Assembly: GCF_014652855.1 (NCBI RefSeq)
Contig: NZ_BMZP01000017.1
Span: 37,097-101,096, forward strand
Direction: 5' to 3'
Length of the DNA stretch: 64,000 bases
DNA from: Novosphingobium pokkalii
Lineage (GTDB): Bacteria > Pseudomonadota > Alphaproteobacteria > Sphingomonadales > Sphingomonadaceae
Positions within the stretch are counted from its first letter, which is position 1. Each line of letters starts with the position of its first letter. The position numbers and the translations under genes are program-made. Below, piece by piece: positions 35,396 through 43,606 of this stretch. The notes beneath the pieces are model-generated. The model had not been told where the DNA came from. It ran no database searches and was given only the letters and a program-made list of their open reading frames with translations.

Positions 35396-38023
35396 CTAGA
35401 ACTGCTTGCGGAACTCAATCTTGAACACGCGCCCGGTGGGATCGAGATAGCCGGCCTGGTAGCGCAGCGGGATGTCGCCGTTCTGGTCGGTGACTTTCTG
35501 CTGCGCGTCGAACAGATTGACCACACCCAGCGAGACCCGCGCGTTCTTGAGGAACGGCACGGCCTTGACCACGCCGGGGCGGCGGCCAAGATCGGCAAAG
35601 AGGCGCAGGTTGAACTTGGCGATCGGGTGGAAATCGAGGCTGGTGGTGCCCGAGTCCGCATGCGCGCCGCCGGTATAGGTGCCCGAGAAGCGCAGGCCGA
35701 AGCTGCGGTAGAAGCCGCCGCCTTCCAGTTCGATGCTGTGCCGCGCAACTCCGGTGCTCGACAGCGCGCTGCCGCCGAGCAGGTCGTAGACCGTGCCATT
35801 GGGCGTCAACTGCACGCGGTTCATCAGCATGATCGTGTGCGTCAGCGACAGGTTCCAGCGCCCGCGCCCATCGAACCCGCCGGGGCCGCCCGGCGGCGGG
35901 CCGCCTGGGCCACCCGGACCGCCCCCAGGCCCCATCCCGCCGCCACCTGCGCCCATGCGCGGCCCGCCGCCACCAGGCCCACCCGGCCCGCCGGGCGGCG
36001 GCATCATGCCGCGCATACCCATGCCGCGCCGGGGCATATTCGGATCGGGCGTGCCAAAGCTGCCGGCCAGGTTGATGCCATAGCGGAAGCTTTCGCTGTC
36101 CTCGCGCGCGAACGTGACCGGGCTTTCATCGACGGACACGATGTCACCCGCAGCATTGCGCGTCACCCGCCCGGGATAGGCCGCTTCCACTTCGGCGGTG
36201 AGCAGGGGGAAGCTGTTCGAGGTGTTGAAGCTGCGGTTGCGGAAGTATTCCACCACGAAAGTGGAATTGGTCAGGAACGGCAGAGTCCAGTTGCCAGCCA
36301 GCTTCACGTCGCGCTGGCGCTGCTTGAGCAGATCGGGATTGCCGCCGCTGGTCACCGTGGCCAGCACCGTCGCGCCCTTGATGAAATCATAGATAGCCAC
36401 GTTCTGCGTGGTGGTGGTCGGCGCGCCGAGTTGCGACAGCGTGGGTGCGGCTTCGGCGCCGATGAACGTGGCGGTAAAGCTCAGCTTGGTGGTCGGACGC
36501 CAGGTCAGCCCGGCGCCATAGTCATAGAGCCCGCCGAAATCGGACAGGGTATGCGCCTCGCCATTCAGATTGAGCGAGAGATTGCCCAGGAACCCGCCGA
36601 AATTCTCGCGCGTGCTGGTGATCGGCAGGTCGAGGCTGAAGCCCACTTGCGCATCGCCACGCTTGAGCTCGATCGCGCCGGTGGTCGTGCGGGTGTCGGT
36701 GCTGTGGATGCCGGAATAGGCAAAGCCGGTCTTTACCGTGAGCGAGGCCGGCCCACCCGGCAGGCGGAACGGCTGGCCATTGGCGGTGGCCAGCGTGGTC
36801 AGGCTGTCGGTGCGGCTCAGCGCGCGGTCGATGCCGCCCGCCACAATCGCCCCGGTCGGCAGCGCGCCGGTTGCGCTCAGGCTGCCATCATCGACCATGT
36901 CCTGAAGGCCGGAAAGATCGGCCGAGCGGTCGATCCGCGTGTCGGTGGTCACATGGCTGCCGTCGGCCGTCACCGAAAGCTGCCAGGCGCCGATCCCGGT
37001 GTTGAGCCCCGCCCCGGCCGAGAGCGTGGTGGTGTAGACGCGCGTGGTCAGCGGCTCTGGCGCGGTGGTGGTGCGGTTGACGCTGGTGCCGTCGGTGTCG
37101 GTCAGCGTCACGGTGTTGAGGCCGTTCCAACTGCGGCTGTAATCGCGCTGCGCCAGGGCATTCAGCGTCAGGCCGGTGCCCAGGCCGATCGGCTTGGACC
37201 AGGTGGCATTGAGCGCGGCGCTGTCGGCCTTGGCCTGGAGCGTGCGATAGTCGGCCTGCTTGGGGTCGCTGGCAACGCTGCTGCCTGTGCCAGTGGTGCT
37301 TTGGCTGATGCCGCGCTCGGCCTCGGTCACCGCGCCCTGGGTGGAGACCGTGCCGGTAATGTTGACGCGCGCCTTGTTGGCGATCTTGGCCAGAGTCGCT
37401 TCCTCGCTCAGCGCGGCATAGCTGCCGTTGCCGGGCGCGCTGGCTTCGGTCTCGGTGCTGAGGCTCTTGTAATGGTCCTTGAGGATGAAATTAACCACGC
37501 GCTGGTCCGGGCGATAGCCATACTTCAGGGCCACTTCCTCGGGCAGCACTTCAACCCGGCGGATCGCCTCGGGCGGCAACCCGCGCATTTCGCGGAAGTT
37601 GGAAATGCGCATGCCATTGAGCAGGATCACCGGCCCGTCGCTGCTCCGCCCGCGCCCGGAACCGGTTTGCGGCGCCAGCACCGACAGCAGCTCCTGGATC
37701 GAGCTGACCCCGTAGGACGCGATTTCCTCTTCATCCAAAGTCACGATCGGCGGCTGATCGGCCTTGACCACGCCCTTGATCGGATAGGCATTGACCAGGA
37801 TTTCGCCGGTCGCATCATCGATACCGTCGCCATTGGCATCGACGCCCGGCTGCCCCTGGCTGTTGACCATCTGCTGGCCCGTGCCCCCGGCCGCTCCGGT
37901 CGTTCCGTCCACCTCGGCTGCGAGTGCCGGCGCCTGCGCGGCCTGTTCGGCGGCACGGGCGCCATCCCCGCCGGCAACGGCAAGGGCGGACACGGCACAG
38001 AGCAGGACAAGACGAGAGGACAC
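35396..38023 (-). CDS. TonB-dependent outer-membrane receptor with Gly/Pro-rich insert
   Basis: An 875-residue receptor. A signal peptide (GTG start, SSRLVLLCAVSALAVAGG) is followed by a plug domain with VTLDEEEIASYGVSSIQELL, PVILLNGMRISNFREMRG and a long beta-barrel ending in an aromatic-terminated strand (FKIEFRKQF), as expected for assembly by BAM. Around residues 660-720 an extra block of PGGPGGPGGGGP-type sequence interrupts the barrel, probably a surface loop. No ATG is in frame; GTG 38023 has GGGG ten bases upstream. Substrate unknown. Confidence 0.88.
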   Translation of the reverse strand: MSSRLVLLCAVSALAVAGGDGARAAEQAAQAPALAAEVDGTTGAAGGTGQQMVNSQGQPGVDANGDGIDDATGEILVNAYPIKGVVKADQPPIVTLDEEEIASYGVSSIQELLSVLAPQTGSGRGRSSDGPVILLNGMRISNFREMRGLPPEAIRRVEVLPEEVALKYGYRPDQRVVNFILKDHYKSLSTETEASAPGNGSYAALSEEATLAKIANKARVNITGTVSTQGAVTEAERGISQSTTGTGSSVASDPKQADYRTLQAKADSAALNATWSKPIGLGTGLTLNALAQRDYSRSWNGLNTVTLTDTDGTSVNRTTTAPEPLTTRVYTTTLSAGAGLNTGIGAWQLSVTADGSHVTTDTRIDRSADLSGLQDMVDDGSLSATGALPTGAIVAGGIDRALSRTDSLTTLATANGQPFRLPGGPASLTVKTGFAYSGIHSTDTRTTTGAIELKRGDAQVGFSLDLPITSTRENFGGFLGNLSLNLNGEAHTLSDFGGLYDYGAGLTWRPTTKLSFTATFIGAEAAPTLSQLGAPTTTTQNVAIYDFIKGATVLATVTSGGNPDLLKQRQRDVKLAGNWTLPFLTNSTFVVEYFRNRSFNTSNSFPLLTAEVEAAYPGRVTRNAAGDIVSVDESPVTFAREDSESFRYGINLAGSFGTPDPNMPRRGMGMRGMMPPPGGPGGPGGGGPRMGAGGGGMGPGGGPGGPGGPPPGGPGGFDGRGRWNLSLTHTIMLMNRVQLTPNGTVYDLLGGSALSSTGVARHSIELEGGGFYRSFGLRFSGTYTGGAHADSGTTSLDFHPIAKFNLRLFADLGRRPGVVKAVPFLKNARVSLGVVNLFDAQQKVTDQNGDIPLRYQAGYLDPTGRVFKIEFRKQF

Positions 38024-38344
38024 GCGCGAAACACCCCATGATGGTTTTTGACGCAGCCCTGCTGGCCGGTCGGCCCTTTTGAAACAACACGCAAATCGTA
38101 TCAATTTGTCGTCCCGATCGACGAACGACAGGGCCGCCCCCGGCGTTGCCGATGCCCGGCCGCCAATTTCCCGAAGCCGGAGGCATGCCCACAAATGCGG
38201 GGCTTTTCTTTTCTTGGCCGGAACGCTATGGGCGCCACGCGCGTCGTATTCCTGCGACCCCGTGTTCATGGCTGGGCAGCTTGCGCCGCGTCGGTGCCGG
38301 CTCTCGCTTCGGCCATTCAAGACAAAAGGCTACTGAACCCGCCG
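38024..38344. other. Gene-free stretch between the receptor and infA
   Basis: These 321 bases hold no convincing gene. They must contain the divergent promoters. A weak stem (AAGCC ... GGCTT near 38176-38210) is followed by TTCTTTTC and could be an attenuator-like terminator in front of infA. A long open frame crosses the whole stretch on the top strand but shows no protein features before the infA methionine. Confidence 0.4.
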
Positions 38345-38590
38345 ATGGCGAAAGAAGAACTCCTAGAGATGCGCGGCACGGTGGTGGAACTGCTGCCCAA
38401 TGCCATGTTCCGCGTGCGCCTGGAAAACGATCACGAGATCCTGGGCCACACCGCCGGCAAGATGCGCAAGAACCGCATTCGCGTGCTGGTGGGCGACGAA
38501 GTGCTGGTGGAACTCACCCCTTATGACCTGACCAAGGGGCGCATCACCTATCGCTTCATGCCGGGTCGAGGCGGGCCTGGGTCTTACTGA
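38345..38590 (+). CDS. infA: Translation initiation factor IF-1
   Basis: An S1-like OB-fold protein that binds the ribosomal A site during initiation. MAKEELLEMRGTVVELLPN and GKMRKNRIRVLVGDEVLVE are diagnostic. Length is 81 residues against 72 in most bacteria; the difference is a C-terminal tail (MPGRGGPGSY). Its stop codon overlaps the maf start by one base, so infA, maf, the RNase-like gene and yacG form one operon that ends before tRNA-Phe. Confidence 0.95.
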   Translation: MAKEELLEMRGTVVELLPNAMFRVRLENDHEILGHTAGKMRKNRIRVLVGDEVLVELTPYDLTKGRITYRFMPGRGGPGSY

Positions 38591-39171
38591 TGACCGCGCC
38601 CGTGCCGCTGGTGCTGGCCTCGGCCAGCCCGCGCCGGCGTGACCTGATCGCGCGGCTGGGCCTGGTTCCCGATCGCGTTCTTGCCACCGACATCGATGAA
38701 AGCCCGCTGCCGGGCGAACTGCCGCGCGCCCATGCCGTGCGCCTGGCGGCCGAAAAGGCGCGCGCTGCGGCCAGCCTGGCGCCCGATGCCGCGATCCTGT
38801 CGGGCGATACCGTGGTCGGCGCCGGGCGCCGCATCCTGCCCAAGGCGGAAGACGAAGCCACCGCGCGCGAATGCCTGGCGCTGCTTTCCGGCCGCCGCCA
38901 CCGCGTGTTTTCCGCCGTCGCCCTGCTCATGCCCGATGGCACCCTGCGCGAAGCGCTGAGCGAAACCATCGTTCGCTTCAAGCGCCTCTCGCCGGCCGAG
39001 ATCGATGCCTATATCGCGGGGGGCGAATGGCATGGCAAGGCCGGTGGCTATGCCATCCAGGGCAGCGCCGAAGGCTTTTGCGCGTGGCTGGCCGGCAGCC
39101 ATTCGGGCGTGATCGGCCTGCCCCTGTTTGAAACCCGGCGCCTGCTGGTGGCCGCCGGCCTCCTGGCCTGA
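38590..39171 (+). CDS. maf: Maf-family nucleotide pyrophosphatase
   Basis: House-cleaning nucleoside triphosphate pyrophosphatase acting on modified or excess dTTP/UTP. The 193-residue protein shows LVLASASPRRRDLIARLGL at the N-terminus, the acidic DESPLPGELPRAHAVRLAAEKAR region and AAILSGDTVVGAGRRIL. All three are Maf landmarks. It overlaps infA by one base and is followed after six bases by the RNase E/G-like gene. Confidence 0.94.
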   Translation: MTAPVPLVLASASPRRRDLIARLGLVPDRVLATDIDESPLPGELPRAHAVRLAAEKARAAASLAPDAAILSGDTVVGAGRRILPKAEDEATARECLALLSGRRHRVFSAVALLMPDGTLREALSETIVRFKRLSPAEIDAYIAGGEWHGKAGGYAIQGSAEGFCAWLAGSHSGVIGLPLFETRRLLVAAGLLA

Positions 39172-39177
39172 CGCGCG

Positions 39178-40191
39178 ATGGCCGCCACCTGGCTGGTGGA
39201 ACGGGGCATCGGCGAAACCCGCGCCGCGCTGGTCGAGGGCGGCACGATCCTGGCCGCGCGCGTGGATTGGCATCAGGGCCTGGCCGTGGGGCTGGTCGCG
39301 CAGGCGCGCGTTTCCAGTCGCCTCGCCGGTACGCGGCGCGGCACGGTCGAATTTGCCGATGGCGCGATGGCGCTGGTCGATGGCCTCACCCCGGCCCTGC
39401 CCGAAGGCGCCAGTGCCCTGTTCCGCGTGACCCGCGCGGCGATTGCCGAAAAGGGCCGCACCAAGCTGCCCATGGCCCGCCCCGCCGCACCGGGCGAAGA
39501 CGCGCGCCCCGCGCCTGAACTGTCCGAACAGCTTGCCGCCACCGGCCATACCGTGCGCACGGTTCACGCGCACGATGGCGCGCTGGACGAAGCCGGCTGG
39601 GACGACCTGATCGACGAGGCGATGACCGGCGAAATCGCGTTCCCGCGCGGCGGCCTGTGCATCAGCCCGACCCCGGCCATGACTCTGATCGACGTGGATG
39701 GCAGCCCGCCCTTGCCCGGCCTGGCGCTGGCCGCGGTGCCGGCGATCGCCGCCGCGATCCTGCGCCTCGACATCGGCGGCTCGATCGGCATCGATTTCCC
39801 GACGCTCGCCGAAAAGCGCGATCGCCAGGCCGTGGATGCCGCCTTGGCCGAGGAACTGGCTACGCGCGGCGCGCAGACCGGCTGGCGCGGCGAACGCACC
39901 GCAATGAACGGCTATGGCTTCGTGCAACTCGTGGCCCGGCTGGAGCGCCCCTCCCTGCCCGCACTGTTTGCCCGCCACCCGCTGGGCGCCGCCGCGCGCC
40001 GCCTGCTGCGCCGGGCCGAGCGGGTACGAGACCCCGGCGCCCTGCTGCTCACCGCCCATCCCGCGCTGGCCCGCGCGGTGCGGCCGGAGTGGCAGGCCAA
40101 ACTGACCCGCCGCACCGGCCGCATGCTGCACTGGGCGCTGGACGATAGTCTTGCACCCACGGCCGGATTTGCCCAGGCGATCACCCCATGA
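39178..40191 (+). CDS. RNase E/G-like protein
   Basis: A 337-residue protein of the ribonuclease E/G family as found in the alphaproteobacterial maf-yacG operon. It has the RNase core pieces WLVERGIGETRAALVEGG, RGGLCISPTPAMTLIDVDG, LDIGGSIGIDFPTL and ERTAMNGYGFVQLVARLERP. The two Asp residues of the last two blocks fit the metal site. It is shorter than RNase G (about 490) and the N-terminal S1 domain is reduced, so activity should be tested before it is called RNase G. Confidence 0.85.
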   Translation: MAATWLVERGIGETRAALVEGGTILAARVDWHQGLAVGLVAQARVSSRLAGTRRGTVEFADGAMALVDGLTPALPEGASALFRVTRAAIAEKGRTKLPMARPAAPGEDARPAPELSEQLAATGHTVRTVHAHDGALDEAGWDDLIDEAMTGEIAFPRGGLCISPTPAMTLIDVDGSPPLPGLALAAVPAIAAAILRLDIGGSIGIDFPTLAEKRDRQAVDAALAEELATRGAQTGWRGERTAMNGYGFVQLVARLERPSLPALFARHPLGAAARRLLRRAERVRDPGALLLTAHPALARAVRPEWQAKLTRRTGRMLHWALDDSLAPTAGFAQAITP

Positions 40192-40355
40192 CGACACCCC
40201 CGAAACGCTGCCCGATCTGCGGCAAGCCGCGCAGCGATGCGCACAAACCCTTCTGCTCGGCCCGCTGCCGCGACCGCGACCTGATGCGTTGGCTGGAAGA
40301 CGGCTATGCCCTGCCCGGCCCGCCTGCCGACGCCGAGGAAGAAGGCCCGGACTGA
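40188..40355 (+). CDS. yacG: DNA gyrase inhibitor YacG
   Basis: A 55-residue zinc-finger protein with Cys8, Cys11, Cys23 and Cys27 in RCPICGKP and FCSARCRD, followed by a short acidic tail. This is the complete YacG pattern, known to bind gyrase and limit its activity. It overlaps the RNase-like gene by four bases and closes the infA operon. 137 bases without a gene lead to tRNA-Phe. Confidence 0.93.
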   Translation: MTTPPKRCPICGKPRSDAHKPFCSARCRDRDLMRWLEDGYALPGPPADAEEEGPD

Positions 40356-40492
40356 GCGGACCGGAAACGCCGAAGCGATTCCCGCTTGTGGAAAAATAGA
40401 TGCAATTGAGGGCTGGACAAGCCCGGGCCACGCCGCCATAGGGCGCTTCACCAAACGCAAGGCAGCGGCCCAACGGCCCGCCAGCGCGGCAA

Positions 40493-40568
40493 GCCCGGGT
40501 AGCTCAGTTGGTAGAGCACGTGACTGAAAATCACGGTGTCGGCGGTTCGATTCCGTCCCCGGGCACCA
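40493..40568 (+). tRNA. tRNA-Phe (anticodon GAA)
   Basis: All arms are present. The acceptor GCCCGGG pairs with CCCGGGC, the D stem is GCTC/GAGC, and the anticodon loop CTGAAAA gives anticodon GAA. The T arm is GGCGG TTCGATT CCGTC, followed by an encoded CCA. Its 3' end serves as the attachment site of the island that follows immediately. Confidence 0.97.
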
Positions 40569-40711
40569 TCTTTCTATTCGCCACCATCCGCCAAAAGTTG
40601 AAGAAAGCGCAGTTTTCTGCCATTTTCATTATCGGCCTAACCGCTGATGACCGCCTTTGTTCGCCCGCAATCGGGTGACTCAGGGGGCCACCTTGGGGGC
40701 CATTCTGAAAC
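40551..40711. repeat. Left attachment region (attL) with integrase leader
   Basis: From the last 18 bases of tRNA-Phe through the region before the integrase gene, this sequence is about 75-80 percent alike by eye to 47979-48127, in the same orientation. Shared blocks include TTCCGTCCCCG, TTCTGCC and GCCACCTTGG...GGCCATTCTGAAAC. It is consistent with attL plus arm-type sites for the integrase. Confidence 0.8.
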
Positions 40712-40732
40712 CGGCGAAAGGCGTGGCCCCCA

Positions 40733-41983
40733 ATGGCGCTGACAGACACCGCAATCCGCAATGCGAAGCCCCAAGCGAAGCCCTACAAGCTTGCAGACGA
40801 AAAGGGCTTGTTCCTGCTGGTCCAGCCATCGGGCGGCAAACTCTGGCGGCTCAAGTTCCGCGTCGATGGCCGCGACGAACAGGGCAAACCGAAGCGCATT
40901 GAAAAGAAGGTAGGCTTTGGCGCCTATCCGGACGTGAACTTGAAGGAAGCGCGGCGGCTGCGCGACGAAGCCCGCGCCACGCTGGCGGCTGGCATTGATC
41001 CTGCGGAGAAAAAGCGCCGCGATGCCCACACCGCCAAAATCAGCGCCGCCAATTCGTTTCAAGCCGCAGCCCGCGCCTATATCGACAAGTGCAAGCGTGA
41101 AGGCCGCGCAGAGGCCACGACCACGAAACAGGAATGGCTGCTGAACTTGCTGGATCGCGCCATCGGCCAGCGCCCCATTGCGGAAATTCAGCCGTTTGAA
41201 ATGCTTGAGGCCGTCCGCAAGTATGAGACCACCGGGCGCACCGAAGCGGCCCACCGCGCCCTGCAATTCGCCAGCCAGGTGTTCCGCTTTGCCATCGCCA
41301 ACCAACTTGCCGCGTCGGACCCGACGCGCGATTTGCGCGGCGCCCTGACCAGCCACAAGGCCAAGCACCACGCCGCCATTCTGGAGCCTAAGAAGGCCGG
41401 GGAACTGCTGCGCGCGATTGACGGCTATGGTGGTCATCCTGTCACCCGCTACGCTCTGCAACTGGCTGCACTGGTCTTTGTTCGCCCCGGCGAACTGCGC
41501 CATGCCGAGTGGTCGGAAATCGACGCGGACGCAAAAGTCTGGCGCATTCCAGCCGCCAAGATGAAAGCCCGCGCCGAACACGTCGTGCCCTTGTCACGCC
41601 AAGCGCTGGACGTGCTGACGCAAACCCGGGCGCTGACCGGCGATGGCCATTATGTGTTTCCATCGATCCGCACGCATCTTCGCCCGATGTCGGAAAACAC
41701 GGTTAACGCGGCACTGCGGCGACTGGGCTATTCCAATGACGAAATGACCGGCCATGGCTTCCGCGCGATGGCAAGCACGCTGTTGAACGAATCGGGAAAA
41801 TGGTCGCCCGACGCGATCGAACGCGCACTGGCCCACAAGGACAAGGACGCTGTGCGCGCGGCTTACCACCGGGGCCAGCATTGGCAGGAGCGTGTGGACA
41901 TGGCGCAATGGTGGGCGGACCATCTTGATACGCTGCGCACGGGGGCCGACATTTTGCCGTTTCCGCAACCTATGGCGAAGTGA
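40733..41983 (+). CDS. P4-type tyrosine integrase (DUF4102 class)
   Basis: A 416-residue integrase with an N-terminal DUF4102 arm-binding domain (TDTAIRNAKPQAKPYKLADEKGL) and a C-terminal catalytic domain. The catalytic residues are Arg251 (VRPGELRHAEW), His341 and Arg344 (TGHGFRAMAST), His368 (ALAHKD) and Tyr378 (AAYHRG). Adjacency to tRNA-Phe and the flanking repeats indicate this enzyme integrated the island. GGGGGCC-type direct repeats upstream are likely arm sites. Codon use is close to the host. Confidence 0.95.
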   Translation: MALTDTAIRNAKPQAKPYKLADEKGLFLLVQPSGGKLWRLKFRVDGRDEQGKPKRIEKKVGFGAYPDVNLKEARRLRDEARATLAAGIDPAEKKRRDAHTAKISAANSFQAAARAYIDKCKREGRAEATTTKQEWLLNLLDRAIGQRPIAEIQPFEMLEAVRKYETTGRTEAAHRALQFASQVFRFAIANQLAASDPTRDLRGALTSHKAKHHAAILEPKKAGELLRAIDGYGGHPVTRYALQLAALVFVRPGELRHAEWSEIDADAKVWRIPAAKMKARAEHVVPLSRQALDVLTQTRALTGDGHYVFPSIRTHLRPMSENTVNAALRRLGYSNDEMTGHGFRAMASTLLNESGKWSPDAIERALAHKDKDAVRAAYHRGQHWQERVDMAQWWADHLDTLRTGADILPFPQPMAK

Positions 41984-42097
41984 CCGCGCCAAAGCGCTGC
42001 AAGGTTGCAGGCATCGCTTGTCGCGCGCTTACGGATAACTGTTGATACGCTGATATTCGCCCTTGTGCGTTCACGTTCTATTCCACACCATGATTAC

Positions 42098-42850
42098 ATG
42101 CACTCGCTCCCCCGCGCGCCGAAGGCATCGAAGCAGGCTGACCCGCGCCGCGACTGGATCGCTGCGCGGGAGGCACTTCGCCTTGTGAGCGAGGCCTATG
42201 CGCTTCATGATATTGTCGAGCACGAAACCAGGGAGAAGCAGCAGCGCGCAGCGATGGTGAGGGCCACCGATGCCTTGATGCGTCGGCTTACGGAAGGGAC
42301 GCTTCTGGCCTGCCCGGTGTGGTTTCGCTTCGTGCAAGGAAACCGCGATGGCGGCGCAGAGCATGTTTTCCATCTGCGCGAGCCAGACAGGACAATCGAT
42401 GCCAATTTCTGGCGCACCTTGCAGCGTTTGCGCGCTGTGGCCGAAATCGACTGGATTGCGGGCGATTTCTCGTTCGAAGACAACGATGCAGGCGTTTACG
42501 CGACCGGCTTCGCCAGCGGGGTGAAGTTTGATCGCTCCGCGCTGCCAGCCGTTGATCGGCTTACGCCAAAGACGGCAACCAATCCCGGCGGCGCCCCGCG
42601 CAAGTGGGATTGGGATGGCGCCCTGCTCCATCTCGCCGCTGTGGCCCATGGCAGCCCCGATGGGCTGTTTCGGGACGACGGCAAAGACCCCAACCAGTCC
42701 GACATTGCGCGCCACTTGCGCGCCTGGTTCATCGATACCCGTGGCGACGCGCCCGAAAGCAGCCAGTTGCGCGACTATGGCAAGCGCTTCGTGGCCGAGT
42801 TGAACGCCGTCAAATTGCAGGCTGCCAATAACCTCCTGCCGCCAGACTAA
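42098..42850 (+). CDS. Island protein of unknown function
   Basis: A 250-residue soluble protein. The first half is helical and charged; the middle holds HVFHLREPDRTIDANFWRTLQRLRA. The last 90 residues start GGAPRKWDWDGALLHLAAVAH and end in PESSQLRDYGKRFVAEL, a C-terminal module often found on phage and island proteins. No enzyme motif is recognised. It lies between the integrase and the HTH genes and reads in the same direction. An in-frame start at 42005 is possible, but ATG 42098 precedes the conserved part. Confidence 0.7.
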   Translation: MHSLPRAPKASKQADPRRDWIAAREALRLVSEAYALHDIVEHETREKQQRAAMVRATDALMRRLTEGTLLACPVWFRFVQGNRDGGAEHVFHLREPDRTIDANFWRTLQRLRAVAEIDWIAGDFSFEDNDAGVYATGFASGVKFDRSALPAVDRLTPKTATNPGGAPRKWDWDGALLHLAAVAHGSPDGLFRDDGKDPNQSDIARHLRAWFIDTRGDAPESSQLRDYGKRFVAELNAVKLQAANNLLPPD

Positions 42851-42950
42851 TTGGCAGTTTCTGGCGCTTGTTGGCCGACGCACTGCCCGGTTTCGCTGAT
42901 GCTCCATTGCATCCGCTGGCACCCGCCACGGTTCAAACGGAGCAATACCG

Positions 42951-43118
42951 ATGGAACGCCTTGCCTACTCGATCAACGAAACCGCCCGCGCGCTTAGCCT
43001 GGGCCGCACCTCGATCTATGCGATGATCGCCGACGGGCGGCTGGAAGCGTTCAAGTTGGGCCGTCGCACGCTGGTGAAGGCGGATTCGATCCGTCGCCTG
43101 GTGGCGGGCCTGGAGTAA
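42951..43118 (+). CDS. AlpA/excisionase-type small HTH protein
   Basis: A 55-residue MerR-type winged-helix protein: SINETARALSLGRTSIYAMI is the helix-turn-helix and GRLEAFKLGRRTLVKADSI the wing. This is the pattern of AlpA regulators and excisionases that bind att arm sites. It is too short for many gene finders. The next gene starts six bases after its stop. In this context it may direct excision or control the neighbouring recombinase. Confidence 0.85.
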   Translation: MERLAYSINETARALSLGRTSIYAMIADGRLEAFKLGRRTLVKADSIRRLVAGLE

Positions 43119-43123
43119 GGCCG

Positions 43124-43546
43124 GTGCCCGCCCGCCGCGTCAATCCGCACCGGGTGAAGCTGCATCGCGTCTACAGCGTGCAGGAACTGGCCGATTGCCT
43201 GGGCGTGCACAAGAACACGGTGCGCCACTGGCAGGGCGCGGGCCTTGCCGCGATCGACGGCAACCGCCCCACCCTGTTTGACGGGAAAACCACCAAGGCG
43301 TTTCTGCTGGCCCGCCAGACCAGTCGCAAGCGCCCGTGCCCGCCGGGCATGATCTATTGCTTCCGATGCCGCGAACCGCGCCCGCCCGCGCTGGGCATGG
43401 TGGAGTTCATCCCCGGCAAGGGCACCACCGGCAACCTTGCCGCGCTGTGCGAAACCTGCGGCACCGTGATGCACCGACGCGCCAATGTGACCAAGATTGC
43501 CGCGATCATGCCCCGGCTGGCCGTCCAAATCAGGCAGGCACCTTGA
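43124..43546 (+). CDS. HTH plus zinc-ribbon protein
   Basis: A 140-residue protein with an N-terminal HTH (VYSVQELADCLGVHKNTVRHW) and a C-terminal zinc ribbon with Cys79, Cys82, Cys109 and Cys112 (CFRC, CETC). It starts with GTG after AAGG. The gene follows the AlpA-like one and precedes the second recombinase, so the three look like one module. DNA binding is likely; the ribbon may contact DNA or protein. No named family is recognised. Confidence 0.75.
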   Translation: MPARRVNPHRVKLHRVYSVQELADCLGVHKNTVRHWQGAGLAAIDGNRPTLFDGKTTKAFLLARQTSRKRPCPPGMIYCFRCREPRPPALGMVEFIPGKGTTGNLAALCETCGTVMHRRANVTKIAAIMPRLAVQIRQAP

Positions 43547-43606
43547 CGCCTAATAGAGCGCGCCCCGCCCTCCCTGAATTGTGACAAAGCGAAGGAGTGA
43601 CCGACC

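Noticed and set aside
37741..38038. ATG at 38038 as the receptor start
   Set aside because: That ATG is in a different frame; only GTG 38023 leads into the signal peptide and plug.
35216..38041. 941-codon top-strand open frame opposite the TonB-dependent receptor
   Set aside because: It mirrors the receptor in another frame; Gly/Arg/Ala/His-rich with no motif, while the bottom strand has a clear plug and barrel.
38584..40473. 629-codon bottom-strand open frame opposite maf and the RNase-like gene
   Set aside because: High-GC shadow; both top-strand genes are well supported.
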